DNA of 64,000 nucleotides. Source: Fuerstiella sp. (GTDB lineage: Bacteria > Planctomycetota > Planctomycetia > Planctomycetales > Planctomycetaceae). The DNA lies in assembly GCA_022447225.1 (NCBI GenBank), contig JAKVAZ010000016.1, positions 1 through 64,000 on the forward strand, written 5' to 3'. This document shows positions 29,673 through 39,181 of this stretch, in pieces. How positions within the stretch are numbered: the stretch's first letter is position 1; every line of letters starts with the position of its first letter. The notes below the pieces were generated by a model. It did no database searches. It was not told the origin of the DNA and was given only the letters and a program-made list of their open reading frames with translations. Position numbers and translations under genes: made by a program.

Positions 29673-30326
29673 ATGCTCAAGTCGCTTCGTAATCAGATGG
29701 TCTTTCTGACTCAGTTCGGGAAACAGTTTGAAACCACCGGTTCACTGGTTGCCAGCAGCGGTTTTCTGGCAAGGGCTATTACACGGTTTCTTTCTGCTCG
29801 ACCGGAACATCCCGTTCGGGTGCTGGAATGCGGACCGGGAACCGGAGCCTTCACAAACCAAATCGTTCGTAAGCTCCGACCGGGTGACGCATTTGACCTG
29901 GTCGAAGTCAACGAATCATTCGTCGATGTGCTCAATCAACGGTTCGAATCGGAGAAGTCATGGCGGGCCGTTCGGGAACTGTCTACGATTCATGAAGTGC
30001 CTTTAGAGGACTTTCAAACACAGGGGAATTACGATTTTGTGATCTCCGGTCTGCCGTTGAACAATTTTCCGCCAAAGCTGGTGGCAGAAATCATGGAAGT
30101 CTATTTTCGGTTACTGAAGCCTGGCGGTATGCTGAGTTACTTCGAATACATGTATATTCGACCGGTTCGCAGAGCGATTTCTCCGGGAGTCAGCGGCAAC
30201 AGGATTCGCGAGATTCATCGAATCGTTGAATCGTATTTTTCCCGTTATCGAGTGGCTCGCGACAGTGTGCTTCTGAATACTCCGCCTGCATGGGTGCAGC
30301 ATCTGCAGGCGAATGTCATTACCTAG
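29673..30326 (+). CDS. SAM-dependent methyltransferase, PmtA-like
   Basis: A 217-residue class I methyltransferase. An ATG start at 29673 is chosen because the upstream in-frame codons lie in the fba terminator. SAM motif I is VLECGPGTGAFTNQIV near 55-70, motif II DLVEVNESFVDVLNQRF, and the post-motif FVISGLPLNNFPPKLVAEIM. The N-terminal FLTQFGKQFETTGSLVASSG matches phosphatidylethanolamine N-methyltransferases of the PmtA type and rRNA-dimethylase-like relatives. EYMYIRPVRRAI near 155 is also PmtA-like. Phospholipid methylation at the membrane is the likely role, substrate unproven. Confidence 0.8.
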   Translation: MLKSLRNQMVFLTQFGKQFETTGSLVASSGFLARAITRFLSARPEHPVRVLECGPGTGAFTNQIVRKLRPGDAFDLVEVNESFVDVLNQRFESEKSWRAVRELSTIHEVPLEDFQTQGNYDFVISGLPLNNFPPKLVAEIMEVYFRLLKPGGMLSYFEYMYIRPVRRAISPGVSGNRIREIHRIVESYFSRYRVARDSVLLNTPPAWVQHLQANVIT

Positions 30327-30480
30327 TCGTGCCTTGAGCTCTGCCGGCCTGAACCTGTGATTCGGGAGGTGCGGAAGACCGCTTATCTGCAGATGCCCGC
30401 CGATTTCCGAAATACCCGCCGAAGCCACCCTGTTTTTCGTCGGGAGGGCTGGTTTCACGAATTCACCAGGGTTTCACCAC

Positions 30481-30497
30481 TCGGCAGATCTTGCCGA
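30481..30497. repeat. 17-base hairpin, TCGGCA(N5)TGCCGA type
   Basis: TCGGCA, five-base loop GATCT, TGCCGA: a perfect six-base stem. Same design as the units at 30610 and 37741. Confidence 0.55.
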
Positions 30498-30609
30498 ATC
30501 GTCTTCCGAGAGAACTTCAGGCCATGGTGGATCTGCGTACCGGGTGTACCTGGTAGTGCCTCGAAAGTGGCCATAAACACCGTGGTCACGGTATCGGGTG
30601 TCTTCCGAA

Positions 30610-30651
30610 TCGGCAGAAACTGCCGACTCCTCGACAGGATCGGCAGTTTCT
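30610..30651. terminator. Compound hairpin with two TCGGCAG units, possible terminator
   Basis: AGAAACTGCCGA (30615-30626) is an exact inverted copy of TCGGCAGTTTCT (30640-30651). Inside it TCCT/AGGA adds four pairs. The first arm also folds alone as TCGGCAGAAACTGCCGA. The flanking TTTGGGCTTTG gives only a weak U-tract. It may end the methyltransferase transcript or mark a repeat family. Confidence 0.45.
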
Positions 30652-30704
30652 TTGGGCTTTGTTTCTCGTCGCACAAGTGATCAGAAATCTAAATGTAGAC
30701 GTAA

Positions 30705-30740
30705 ACATCGATTATTGAAGAGTTTAACCACAATCGATGT
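30705..30740. promoter_or_regulatory. 9-base inverted repeat, possible operator
   Basis: ACATCGATT (30705-30713) and AATCGATGT (30732-30740) are exact inverse copies 18 bases apart in an AT-rich stretch 140 bases upstream of the giant gene. The spacing and position fit a dimeric regulator site near a promoter. No -35/-10 pair is strong enough to name. Confidence 0.4.
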
Positions 30741-30788
30741 GAAGCAAAAATTAGAAAAGATCGACACAACCCTCACATTTTAACTCAA

Positions 30789-30875
30789 CCAGCGATAGCT
30801 GGAGTTCCGATCGAACAGGATAACCGCGCGTATCGCTACGACCGGTATCGTCTGCAATTACGGATCGATCGGAAC
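30789..30875 (+). promoter_or_regulatory. Structured leader overlapping the ribosome site of the giant surface gene
   Basis: CCAGC-GATA-GCTGG (30789-30802) is a compact hairpin. GTTCCGATCGA (30804-30814) pairs exactly with TCGATCGGAAC (30865-30875), which holds the GGAA ribosome-binding candidate five to nine bases before the ATG at 30881. Pairing would close a 50-base loop and block initiation. No known riboswitch consensus was recognised. Translational control is an inference. Confidence 0.45.
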
Positions 30876-30880
30876 CACCG

Positions 30881-33800
30881 ATGAAAACGACACGAACATT
30901 CGCGTCTGTCTGTCTGACTGCAAGCTGTATTGCCTTCGCTTTGGCGGCGAACGTCTCCGTTGGAGATCAGCCTGGTGTCTTTCGAATGACAGTCGCTCCC
31001 GATGATGGCACCACGGGCGACAGCCGACCGGAATTACTAACGTCGCCGAATGGTGATTTAGCTGATTCCAACGGCGGAGAACCGGCCGGACAGATCAAGC
31101 TCATGAACGGTAGTGGCTTCACCGGTCAGCTCAACGGCAGTGCGCCGGGAGAGGTCACACTAAATGGCGGCAATGGTCCTGTCTTCATGGATGCGGGACA
31201 GTTCATCGCCCAAAGCAACGGGGTTACCGGGCAAATCGTCGGCAGCCAGGCATTTCATCCACATCAGTTGTTCGGACCTCAACTTACGTTTGAACAAAAC
31301 ATCGATGACAGTCTGGGGATGCCGAATTCGTTCACGAGATTCAATGCGTTCATTCCCAATCATCTCGTGGACAATACCACGATTCTGGCAGCAACCGTTT
31401 CGGCCTCGCTGACCGATGAAGGAGACGATCTTTACAACTACGGAGCCATCCTGCGTCACTTCGATCAATCCCGGAACGCCATCTGGGGTATGAATTTCTT
31501 TGGGGACTACGACAGCACCGGGCAACTGGGCGACTACTACACGCGTGCTGGTTTTGGCCTGGAATATCTTAGCCGGTATTTCGACTTCATCGTCAATGGT
31601 TATGTGAATACGGGTTCAGACGGTGTGTTGAGTTCCAGGACACCGATATCGGGGCTGTCACTGTTAGGCAACAACGTGGTTCGCTCATTCAGTGAAACAC
31701 GTGAGAATGTTTACCAGGGAGTGGACTGGAAAATCGGAACACCTATTCCGTGGCTTGGAAAACGTGGTGCCAAGACCTTCCTGGGGTCCTACTATCTGAC
31801 CAGCGAATTTGGGACGAAGGAAGCTCTGGGGCTCTCAGCTCAGTTTCAGGTTCAGTTTACAGAATCTGTGGAAGCGAATGTGTTCTACACCAACGACGAA
31901 GTCTTCGGATCCAACAGTTGGGTCAATATTGCATACATACTGCCCAACGCACGTCAGCGGCGCGTTTTGCGGCCTTTGAAAGTTCAGGAACGTTTGACAG
32001 ATCCGGTTCGCCGAACGAACCCGATCCATACGAAAGTAGAAAGATCAATCGTCACGGCGGCAGAAATCAATCCGGATACGGGCTTGCCATGGTTCCTCAA
32101 CTTTGTTGATCCGAATGCGACGACTGATGGCCAGGGAACAGTAGAATCACCGTTCAGGACACTGGAAATGGCGGCTGCCGCTAACGGTGCAACAGTCGAT
32201 GGAATCCGCATCACGCCACGTGTGGACGAAACCGGAACCAACCTGACAGTAGACGGGGGACTGGATCTGTTTCCGAATCAGGCGATCTTTTCTTCCCACA
32301 AGGATTTTGTACTGTTTGTTGATGCAGGAACACCGTTCGTAATTCCTGCGGCAAGTACAAGTGCCGCGGGACCACTGATTTCCAATCCAACAATAACGGC
32401 TGGTGGTTCTGTTCTTCGAATAGCCGACGGGGTACGTGTGAATGGGCTGCAGATCAATGCCGCAGATGAAATGGGGACAGACTTTGGTCTGGGGATCGAT
32501 GCGCCTGCGCCGTTCGACAATATTCTCCTGTCCTCCAATACATTCACCAACTACACGATTGGTGCAAACCTGCCGGGAGCCAGTGGTGCATTGCTGTTTG
32601 ACGAAAACACGTTCTCCGGTCTGGCAGGAGTTTCTACAGACGGTCTGATGGTTACGACGACTGTGGGTTCCACGTCGGATCTGCGGGTACGGGAAAATAC
32701 GGCCACAAACAATTCGAGTGCCGGGCTCTATGTCAGGGCTGGCGCCGGAAGTACGATCAATGCAGACAATCCTCTGGGATTTGGTCTGCTGCCACCCGAT
32801 CCTGCAGCGCCTCCGGGCCCCGGAGGTCTTCCAGTGCCGGTCTTTGGACCTGGTGCTGTTGAAGCCACCGGAATCGTTGACAATCAGGTTTCTGCAGGTG
32901 GGGACGGAATCGTCGTGATTGCAGATGCGGGTGCTACGATTGATGTTGTGGTTGAAGGAAACACGTCCACTGACAATACATTCAACGGCTTCATCGGACG
33001 TGCTGACGGAGGGACGATTGAGCTGGTCAGCATGAGAGAAAACACGTTTAGCTCAAACCTGGAAACCGGAGCCTTACTGAATTTCCTCAACGGTGGCACG
33101 ATCACGTCGCTGACCGAGGACGTGAATGGTGACGGAATTCTTAATCCGTCGGAGGACACCAACGGTAACGGAATATTAGATCCTGCTGAGGACATCAACG
33201 GTAACGGAATACTTGATCCTGGTGAAGATACCAACGGCAACGGTGTTCTTGATCCCGCCGAAGACCTGGACGGTGACGGGTTCATCGCGGCAGCTGAAGA
33301 TATCAACGGCAACGGTCTGCTCGATCAGGGCATCGTCATGAATACCATGAATGACAACGGAGTTGTCGGTTTGTGCCTGTTCGGTGAAGACGCCAGCACC
33401 GGTGACTTTGATATTGGAGGGCCTTTTGCAGGGCTGGGCAATACGTTCAGCGGCAATGCCGGAGCCGGAATTGGTGTCGATCTTCAGGACAGTTCAACGG
33501 CCGGAATCGATGCGTTGTTCAATACAATTACGGGCGGTGGTTCAGGACCAGCCAGCCTGACCATTGTTCTTGACTTCATCGACCCGGGGCAGGGAAGTGT
33601 TGTCGACGCCCTTGGTCGCACTGTGAACCCGTTCGATGTGACAGCCTATGGTTTTGCAGCGGCTGACTTTGACACTGTCACAAACGCAATTCTGAATACT
33701 GTTCAAAACCATTACAGCTCAATTCCAACGGTTGGTACTGATAACCGAAGTCCTATTCCGGATGGATTCGGTCTGGATATTGACTTTGTAATCGGGGACG

Positions 33801-36800
33801 CCGGTGTTGCTCCGTCGAATGGCGCGACAGAGTATTACGCAGTAACGATCGGAGACAGCGCTCAGGATCTTGGCGGCCTGGCAGGTCAGGCTGCCGATAT
33901 TGGAAACATTCGCAATGCGGCGGGACAGGGACCGGGGCAGGGACTTGGTGGCGTTGCCCAGGGGATTGGTCAGTCTGCCGCGGCAGTCTACACAAACGCC
34001 ATCAATTCGTTTTCTCCGCTGCTGACTCCGCCTGATGCGTTTAACGATCCAACGGCAGTCATTCTGGATGGTGAACTGTCGGGATATGCGGTAAATGCAC
34101 TGACCTCCGGAGATCTTACATTCACACGTCGCGCCATCGGACTGGTCACGTCACACGAACTGGGACATACACTGTCCCTGCGGCATATACTGGCATCGAG
34201 TGCTGTTACTCCGACCGGTGCAGCTCCACTCATGGCAACTCCGGCGTTCGACCTCCCAGTGCAGTCACTTTTGGAAGTGAGTGAGTTCGCGTTCTCCGGA
34301 ACAAATCCCGGAGAGATCCCCGGTGAGGCGCCGTTTACACAGAACACTATAGAGCAGCTGGCAAATGCCGTCGGCCTTCGAGCGGCCGGTGGCCCACAGG
34401 CGAACGGTATCACCATCGTTGCCAATGATTCTGCTCGCCTTCGCCCGTCGACCTTTATTGAAAACACCATCAGCGGTGCGTCGAACCGTGGCCTGAATAT
34501 CGAAATGAATGATACGGCTGTGGCCGAAGATGTCACGATTCAGGGCAACGACATCATAGGAAATGGGATCGGTGTCCGACTGGCGGCCAACGGTCCTGGC
34601 GCCATTATCAATGCCGACAACACTGTTGGTGGAACGGGCATGAACCTGCTGGGCGGAAGTATGTTTGCTCAGGGCAACACCATCACGAACGGCACAGGCG
34701 ACGGGTTCCAGGCTGCTGTGGCGGATGGGGGCACCGTTGTGGGCAATCTGCTGAACAACAATATCAGTACCAACGGCGGGAACGGTGCTTCGTTCCTGAT
34801 CGAACGTGGCGGGACGATCGACTTTGGCACAACAGCTGATCGCATTATTGCCGGAAATACAATTGACCAGAATGCTGGTCACGGAATCTTTGCAAACAGT
34901 AATGTGGACGAGACTGTGCCCAACACCGGGCAGGCCATGGATCTTGTGATTCAGGGCAACTCGATTACGGGTAACCAGACGGGCGGGATTTTTGCGGAAC
35001 TCAGCGGATTCAACAATATTCCGCCGGGACCTCCTGCAGCAGGATTTGAGGAGAACAATGTTCTGAATCTCACCATTGGTCAGACGACCGCACCATTTGG
35101 AACACCCGTCACCGACGAATCCAACACGATTACCGGTAACGGAGGTGTCGGGGTTGGTCTGGTTGTTGGAGGAACCGGCCTGGCGAATGTCAGTGTTGTC
35201 CAGAATATCATTACCGGCACGACGACCGGCTCGGATCCGCTGTTTACTGGAGACGGCATCAAATTCATTCGTCGAGACAGCTCTCTGCTGCTGGCAGATA
35301 TCTTAAACAATACGGTGACCGGAAATGCCGACGACGGGATGGACGTTGATACTCAGGGGACCAACAGAACCAATGTCAATCAGCCCCAGTCCGGTACGAT
35401 CAACTCTGTGACATGGGACAACAATATCTTTGACAACAACGGTAACAACGGAGTGGCATTCCGTACTCGCGGTGACTCACAGTTGAACGCGAACGGCAGC
35501 AGTAACTTTGTTCGCAACAACGCTGCACAGGGTATCGATATTGAAACCTCAGAGAATTCTTCATTCGGAGACCCCTCAGTTGCGTTGGGTCAGGTTGTCT
35601 TTGACGGCATCACAGCAACTAACAACGGTGGCGACGGACTGCGGGCCACGGCAACTGAAGATTCCGATATTCTGTTTGAAGTGACCAGTACCCTGGTTCC
35701 AACATCCTCTGGCGCTCATGCGGCTCTGAACACCAACGGCGACTCTAACTATTCGAACAACGGGGCCAACGGTATCCACGTCGATGCTTCTGGTAGTTCC
35801 ACTGTGGATGTTGTTATTACCGCTGATACGGGCAATACCTTCATTCAGGACAACGGAACCAATGGTGTCTTGATTTCTGCTTCCGGGTCAGCGACAGGCG
35901 ACGTCAACGTCATGAATTCTGTGATCACAGGTTCGGTCGCTGGTGCATCAGAAAGTAGCGATGTGAATGGAAATGACGATATCGATGTGACCGACGGCGA
36001 CGGAATCGCTTACAACGCGACTGATGCTTCCAGCGTTGATCTTGTCGTCGGCGGAGCACCCGGTGAGGGCAACAGGATTCAGAACAACGGCGACGATGGC
36101 ATTGCGATTTCGCTTGAAGGTATAGCAGCACCTGAGATCACGATTTCCTACAACCAGATTGGTGGTGAGGACGCTGGTGTCCAGGCAGGAAATCAGGGTG
36201 ATGGAATCAGCATGAACATCCGTGGTGGATATAACGAAAACGGGGAACTGACGTTTACGCCACCGCCGGGGGAACCTGTGACCACGGGTGGACTGAACTT
36301 TGCCGATCTGGATGACACTGGTGGAGCTGGTGTGGGAGAGATTCCCGGCAATTTCACCGGTGGTCCTAATCCGGTTATCAACGTGGCTGACAATATGATT
36401 ACCAGGAACATCCGCAACGGAGTCAATATTCGGCTCAATGGTTTCAACGGTAGGACAAACCTGCGTCCGGATCCGATTGTCGGTAATGAAGATCGCATTA
36501 ATCAGATTGCATTGACCGACAACATCATCAGCTCAAATGGTGAGCACGGAGTAATCATTCGAACAGATACGGACATGAACCAAAACAGATTCGTTTACCT
36601 GGAGCCGATCGTCGTACCACCGGTACCACCAGCGACCGATCCGACTCTTGAGGACAATACTGACTTGAGTCCTGCCAACGTGCTGGCAAATATTCTTGCG
36701 AATCCTTTCTCAGCCGTCGATGCGGACGAACTTTTCTCCGGCAGCTATCTGAACCTGCAAACAGTGCAAAATACCCTGTTGACGGTTACCGACAATACCA

Positions 36801-37324
36801 TCCAGAACAATGGTACGAATACCGTCCTCGGTACCGGGCTGCACATTCTTGTGGGAACAGGATCCTACCTGGGTGCTGATGTTCGGGATAACACCTTTGG
36901 TGGCAACCTTGATGCGGATCTGTTCACCAACTCGTTCCGGTCAACGGAAGAGGAACCGTTTGCCTCAATCGACAATGAAGGTGGCGGAACCTTTCCCGAT
37001 GCTATTGAGTACGATGTTGTCTTCCTGGACGACGGAGCCCTGTTGGACATGCGATTCACAGACAACGTTGGCGACCAGGTTAACCTGAATACGGTCGGTG
37101 CACTGTACGCGTCGGATGCAGAGAAGGGCGGGCCACGCTCTGCTGAGCTCTTCAAGATCGATGGTTATAATATTGCCGATCCCACTACCGGTGATCTGGC
37201 GACCAACACCTTTGTCGAGTTGGGTGTGAATCAAGACATTCCAGCGCTCTTTGGCGTGTTCCAAATTCTAAATGATCAGACCGAACCTTTGTGGCCGGAA
37301 GATCCGTTTGGAGATGCTGACTGA
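30881..37324 (+). CDS. Giant inverse autotransporter-like surface protein with beta-helix passenger and metzincin-like motif
   Basis: A 2147-residue exported protein. Signal peptide 1-30. Residues about 127-362 match the inverse autotransporter beta-barrel of intimin/invasin proteins (LTFEQNIDDSLGMPNSFTRF, LYNYGAILRH, GAKTFLGSYYLTSEFG), so the C-terminal passenger should lie outside the outer membrane. The passenger is a right-handed beta-helix with many NxIxGN-type turns. Six 12-residue Asp/Asn repeats at about 746-817 (EDTNGNGILDPA) look calcium-binding. Near 1092 the motif HELGHTLSLRH follows the metzincin pattern HExxHxxxxxH (Ser where Gly is usual), with LMATP soon after as a possible Met-turn. 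It is a candidate adhesin with protease activity. Confidence 0.85.
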   Translation: MKTTRTFASVCLTASCIAFALAANVSVGDQPGVFRMTVAPDDGTTGDSRPELLTSPNGDLADSNGGEPAGQIKLMNGSGFTGQLNGSAPGEVTLNGGNGPVFMDAGQFIAQSNGVTGQIVGSQAFHPHQLFGPQLTFEQNIDDSLGMPNSFTRFNAFIPNHLVDNTTILAATVSASLTDEGDDLYNYGAILRHFDQSRNAIWGMNFFGDYDSTGQLGDYYTRAGFGLEYLSRYFDFIVNGYVNTGSDGVLSSRTPISGLSLLGNNVVRSFSETRENVYQGVDWKIGTPIPWLGKRGAKTFLGSYYLTSEFGTKEALGLSAQFQVQFTESVEANVFYTNDEVFGSNSWVNIAYILPNARQRRVLRPLKVQERLTDPVRRTNPIHTKVERSIVTAAEINPDTGLPWFLNFVDPNATTDGQGTVESPFRTLEMAAAANGATVDGIRITPRVDETGTNLTVDGGLDLFPNQAIFSSHKDFVLFVDAGTPFVIPAASTSAAGPLISNPTITAGGSVLRIADGVRVNGLQINAADEMGTDFGLGIDAPAPFDNILLSSNTFTNYTIGANLPGASGALLFDENTFSGLAGVSTDGLMVTTTVGSTSDLRVRENTATNNSSAGLYVRAGAGSTINADNPLGFGLLPPDPAAPPGPGGLPVPVFGPGAVEATGIVDNQVSAGGDGIVVIADAGATIDVVVEGNTSTDNTFNGFIGRADGGTIELVSMRENTFSSNLETGALLNFLNGGTITSLTEDVNGDGILNPSEDTNGNGILDPAEDINGNGILDPGEDTNGNGVLDPAEDLDGDGFIAAAEDINGNGLLDQGIVMNTMNDNGVVGLCLFGEDASTGDFDIGGPFAGLGNTFSGNAGAGIGVDLQDSSTAGIDALFNTITGGGSGPASLTIVLDFIDPGQGSVVDALGRTVNPFDVTAYGFAAADFDTVTNAILNTVQNHYSSIPTVGTDNRSPIPDGFGLDIDFVIGDAGVAPSNGATEYYAVTIGDSAQDLGGLAGQAADIGNIRNAAGQGPGQGLGGVAQGIGQSAAAVYTNAINSFSPLLTPPDAFNDPTAVILDGELSGYAVNALTSGDLTFTRRAIGLVTSHELGHTLSLRHILASSAVTPTGAAPLMATPAFDLPVQSLLEVSEFAFSGTNPGEIPGEAPFTQNTIEQLANAVGLRAAGGPQANGITIVANDSARLRPSTFIENTISGASNRGLNIEMNDTAVAEDVTIQGNDIIGNGIGVRLAANGPGAIINADNTVGGTGMNLLGGSMFAQGNTITNGTGDGFQAAVADGGTVVGNLLNNNISTNGGNGASFLIERGGTIDFGTTADRIIAGNTIDQNAGHGIFANSNVDETVPNTGQAMDLVIQGNSITGNQTGGIFAELSGFNNIPPGPPAAGFEENNVLNLTIGQTTAPFGTPVTDESNTITGNGGVGVGLVVGGTGLANVSVVQNIITGTTTGSDPLFTGDGIKFIRRDSSLLLADILNNTVTGNADDGMDVDTQGTNRTNVNQPQSGTINSVTWDNNIFDNNGNNGVAFRTRGDSQLNANGSSNFVRNNAAQGIDIETSENSSFGDPSVALGQVVFDGITATNNGGDGLRATATEDSDILFEVTSTLVPTSSGAHAALNTNGDSNYSNNGANGIHVDASGSSTVDVVITADTGNTFIQDNGTNGVLISASGSATGDVNVMNSVITGSVAGASESSDVNGNDDIDVTDGDGIAYNATDASSVDLVVGGAPGEGNRIQNNGDDGIAISLEGIAAPEITISYNQIGGEDAGVQAGNQGDGISMNIRGGYNENGELTFTPPPGEPVTTGGLNFADLDDTGGAGVGEIPGNFTGGPNPVINVADNMITRNIRNGVNIRLNGFNGRTNLRPDPIVGNEDRINQIALTDNIISSNGEHGVIIRTDTDMNQNRFVYLEPIVVPPVPPATDPTLEDNTDLSPANVLANILANPFSAVDADELFSGSYLNLQTVQNTLLTVTDNTIQNNGTNTVLGTGLHILVGTGSYLGADVRDNTFGGNLDADLFTNSFRSTEEEPFASIDNEGGGTFPDAIEYDVVFLDDGALLDMRFTDNVGDQVNLNTVGALYASDAEKGGPRSAELFKIDGYNIADPTTGDLATNTFVELGVNQDIPALFGVFQILNDQTEPLWPEDPFGDAD
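33116..33331 (+). repeat. Six tandem 36-base units encoding calcium-type repeats
   Basis: Units begin at 33116, 33152, 33188, 33224, 33260 and 33296. Each encodes a variant of EDxNGNGxLDPx. Third positions vary between units while the protein is kept, so the array is under protein-level selection rather than newly copied. It links the first beta-helix block to the next. Confidence 0.85.
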
Positions 37325-37356
37325 CCAAACCACGGCACTGCTGACCTGAATCAAAG

Positions 37357-37389
37357 AACGGCATCCGAATCTTTCCGGATGCCGTTTTT
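37357..37389 (+). terminator. Rho-independent terminator of the giant gene
   Basis: AACGGCATCCG (37357-37367) pairs with CGGATGCCGTT (37376-37386) around an eight-base loop, followed by TTT to make a run of five T. It lies 33 bases after the stop codon. Confidence 0.92.
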
Positions 37390-37740
37390 CATTGGTCACT
37401 CAACGTGCCGGCAGACAACGGCTCGATGGTTGGTGGACAATGGACGGCACAATGACCACTTTATGTCTGTGGTGTACTCGCTGACCACCAGTACGGTGCG
37501 GGCAGTATTGCCAATCAGGATCGTTCACAGGACTGGCGTGCAGCGTATCAGCAAATTGGCAACATCGGTGACCGCACTCGACTCCAGCTGTTGGTTGCTG
37601 GTGCTGACCCCGTACTCTCCCGTTTGAAAAAAACAGGGTGAAAGACACAGGTCGCTAGAGGATTGCTGCAGGATTTCCGGACTATTGCACGCTCGTGATT
37701 CGTGCGTATTTCGGCCGAGTGGACCGATTCAGCAGGGCGA

Positions 37741-37757
37741 TCGGCTATTTCTGCCGA
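37741..37757. repeat. 17-base hairpin, TCGGC(N7)GCCGA type
   Basis: TCGGCTATTTCTGCCGA folds with a five-base stem. It has the same length and arm sequence as the units near 30.5 kb, and lies in a gene-free region. Confidence 0.5.
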
Positions 37758-37937
37758 TTCGCAGCTGAGCACTGAGAATTGCAGAAAATCCACAGGTGAT
37801 TTCGCTGTTGCGGCTCAGACCGAGTACCGCGTATTCTGCGACTCCTCTCGCAACCGTGTGGTTTCCGGTTTTCAAGCCATTCTGCGGTTTCGATTCTCTC
37901 TTCTCAACATCTCGCTGCTTTTCACAGGCATCCTCTC

Positions 37938-39140
37938 ATGCGCTGCAGTCTCGCCCCATTTGCGATCTGTTTCGTCGGTTTCGTGGTTCTGAGTGCCGTT
38001 ACGGGCTGTCGTTCCATGAACGGCTACGTGATGAATTCATCGGGGCAGGCCTTCTACGAAAAGGGCAATTACGCAATGGCAGCGGCTGAATTCGAAAAAG
38101 CGGTTGCCAGTGCTCCACACAATCGGGACTACACCGCAAATTTGGCCAAAACCCGATACAAAATGGGCGACGTGTCCGGGGCCGAGCTTGTGTATCGGCG
38201 CAATCTGGCCACGTCTCCCGATCACCAGCCTTCCTGGCATGGTCTGGCTGAACTGATGGTTGCCCACGGGCGCGGTGAGGAAGCAACCTCCATGCTGTCT
38301 CACTGGGCGACGACTCATCCACATGTCGCTGAACCACATCTGGAATTGGCCTGGCTGCACAGACAGCTTGGTCAGCAGGAAGCCGCTGCGCAGTCTTTGC
38401 AGCAGGCACTTCAGGTGAATCCCGGACATCCTCAGGCGCTGGCACACCTTGGGCAGTATTATCAGGACAGTGGACAAACGGATCAGGCCATTGCCATGTA
38501 TCAGCAGTCCCTGCAGGCCGACTGGAATCAGCCTCAGGTTCATTCAAAACTTTCGAGTGTTGTGGCCAGTGCCGGTCCCGGGCACCCGGTGAATGCTGTC
38601 GCTATGGCACGTGGTGCGGGGCCTCAGGGATTTCAACCTGATTTGGCAAATCGTTCAGTACCACCTTTCCAAATGGCCCGTCCCATGTCTCCGTATGGTC
38701 AGCCAGCTGTTCCTCGTACTCAATTCCCTGAGCCACATCTGGCTCGGGCACCGTTTGGTCCTGGTCCGCACTTCAATCATCCACAGTTCGGGCAGCAGCC
38801 TGGTCCGGCGGGACCACAGTTCGGGCAGTTGCCTGTTGCCCCGGCACAACAAAACGGCCGTCCGCCAGCCGGAGTGAATCCAGCTGGATTGGTTTCTGCG
38901 TCTCATTCCAGCCCGATGGGGATGGGTTTTGGATTACCTATGGCAGCAGCCGTTTCCCTGAAACCAATTCCCTCACAACATCCCGTCGCCACGCCGCCAT
39001 CACTGCCGATGCAGGACCCCGTTCCTGACCTGTCGTTCGGTCAGACCCCCGGTGAGTCGGTGCCGATGACATCCATTTCGTCTCAACCGCTGTTAATTCA
39101 GGACGAAACAGGAGCTCTTCCGGAAATGGAAGCATTTTGA
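37938..39140 (+). CDS. TPR-repeat lipoprotein
   Basis: A 400-residue protein. The signal peptide ends in a lipobox (LSAVTGC, Cys24), so it is lipid-anchored in the envelope. Four or more tetratricopeptide repeats cover about 30-200: GQAFYEKGNYAMAAAEFEKA, AELVYRRNLATSPDH, AAQSLQQALQVNPGHPQAL and GQTDQAIAMYQQSLQAD. The C-terminal half is low-complexity, rich in Pro, Gln and Gly (FGQQPGPAGPQFGQLPVAPA), and probably disordered. TPR lipoproteins serve as scaffolds in envelope assembly or secretion. It follows the giant surface protein, which may be coincidental. It converges on dnaE2. Confidence 0.85.
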   Translation: MRCSLAPFAICFVGFVVLSAVTGCRSMNGYVMNSSGQAFYEKGNYAMAAAEFEKAVASAPHNRDYTANLAKTRYKMGDVSGAELVYRRNLATSPDHQPSWHGLAELMVAHGRGEEATSMLSHWATTHPHVAEPHLELAWLHRQLGQQEAAAQSLQQALQVNPGHPQALAHLGQYYQDSGQTDQAIAMYQQSLQADWNQPQVHSKLSSVVASAGPGHPVNAVAMARGAGPQGFQPDLANRSVPPFQMARPMSPYGQPAVPRTQFPEPHLARAPFGPGPHFNHPQFGQQPGPAGPQFGQLPVAPAQQNGRPPAGVNPAGLVSASHSSPMGMGFGLPMAAAVSLKPIPSQHPVATPPSLPMQDPVPDLSFGQTPGESVPMTSISSQPLLIQDETGALPEMEAF

Positions 39141-39181
39141 TGCCGCATGCTTTCAAAATCTGAGCAAGAACGATCCGCGGA

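Larger units (their letters stand above)
30327..30880. other. Intergenic region rich in inverted repeats, upstream of the giant surface gene
   Basis: The left part carries TCGGCA-type hairpins at 30481 and 30610-30651. The right part (about 30690-30780) is AT-rich with a 9-base inverted repeat at 30705-30740, then a GATA-loop hairpin and an 11-base inverted repeat reaching to five bases before the ATG. Such density of dyad symmetry suggests transcription and translation control of the large gene. Confidence 0.6.
37325..37937. other. Intergenic region after the giant gene
   Basis: Contains the terminator at 37357-37389 and a hairpin at 37741-37757. Several short frames cross it; none shows a domain or ribosome site. 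The TPR lipoprotein promoter must lie near its right end but is not distinct. Confidence 0.5.

Noticed and set aside
30143-30160. AATACATGTATATT inside the methyltransferase gene as a second LexA site
   Set aside because: It is imperfect, lies within coding sequence and is not near a promoter; resemblance is probably chance.
33116-33331. CRISPR-like reading of the regular 36-base repeat array
   Set aside because: There are no spacers; the units are contiguous, in frame and encode calcium-type repeats.
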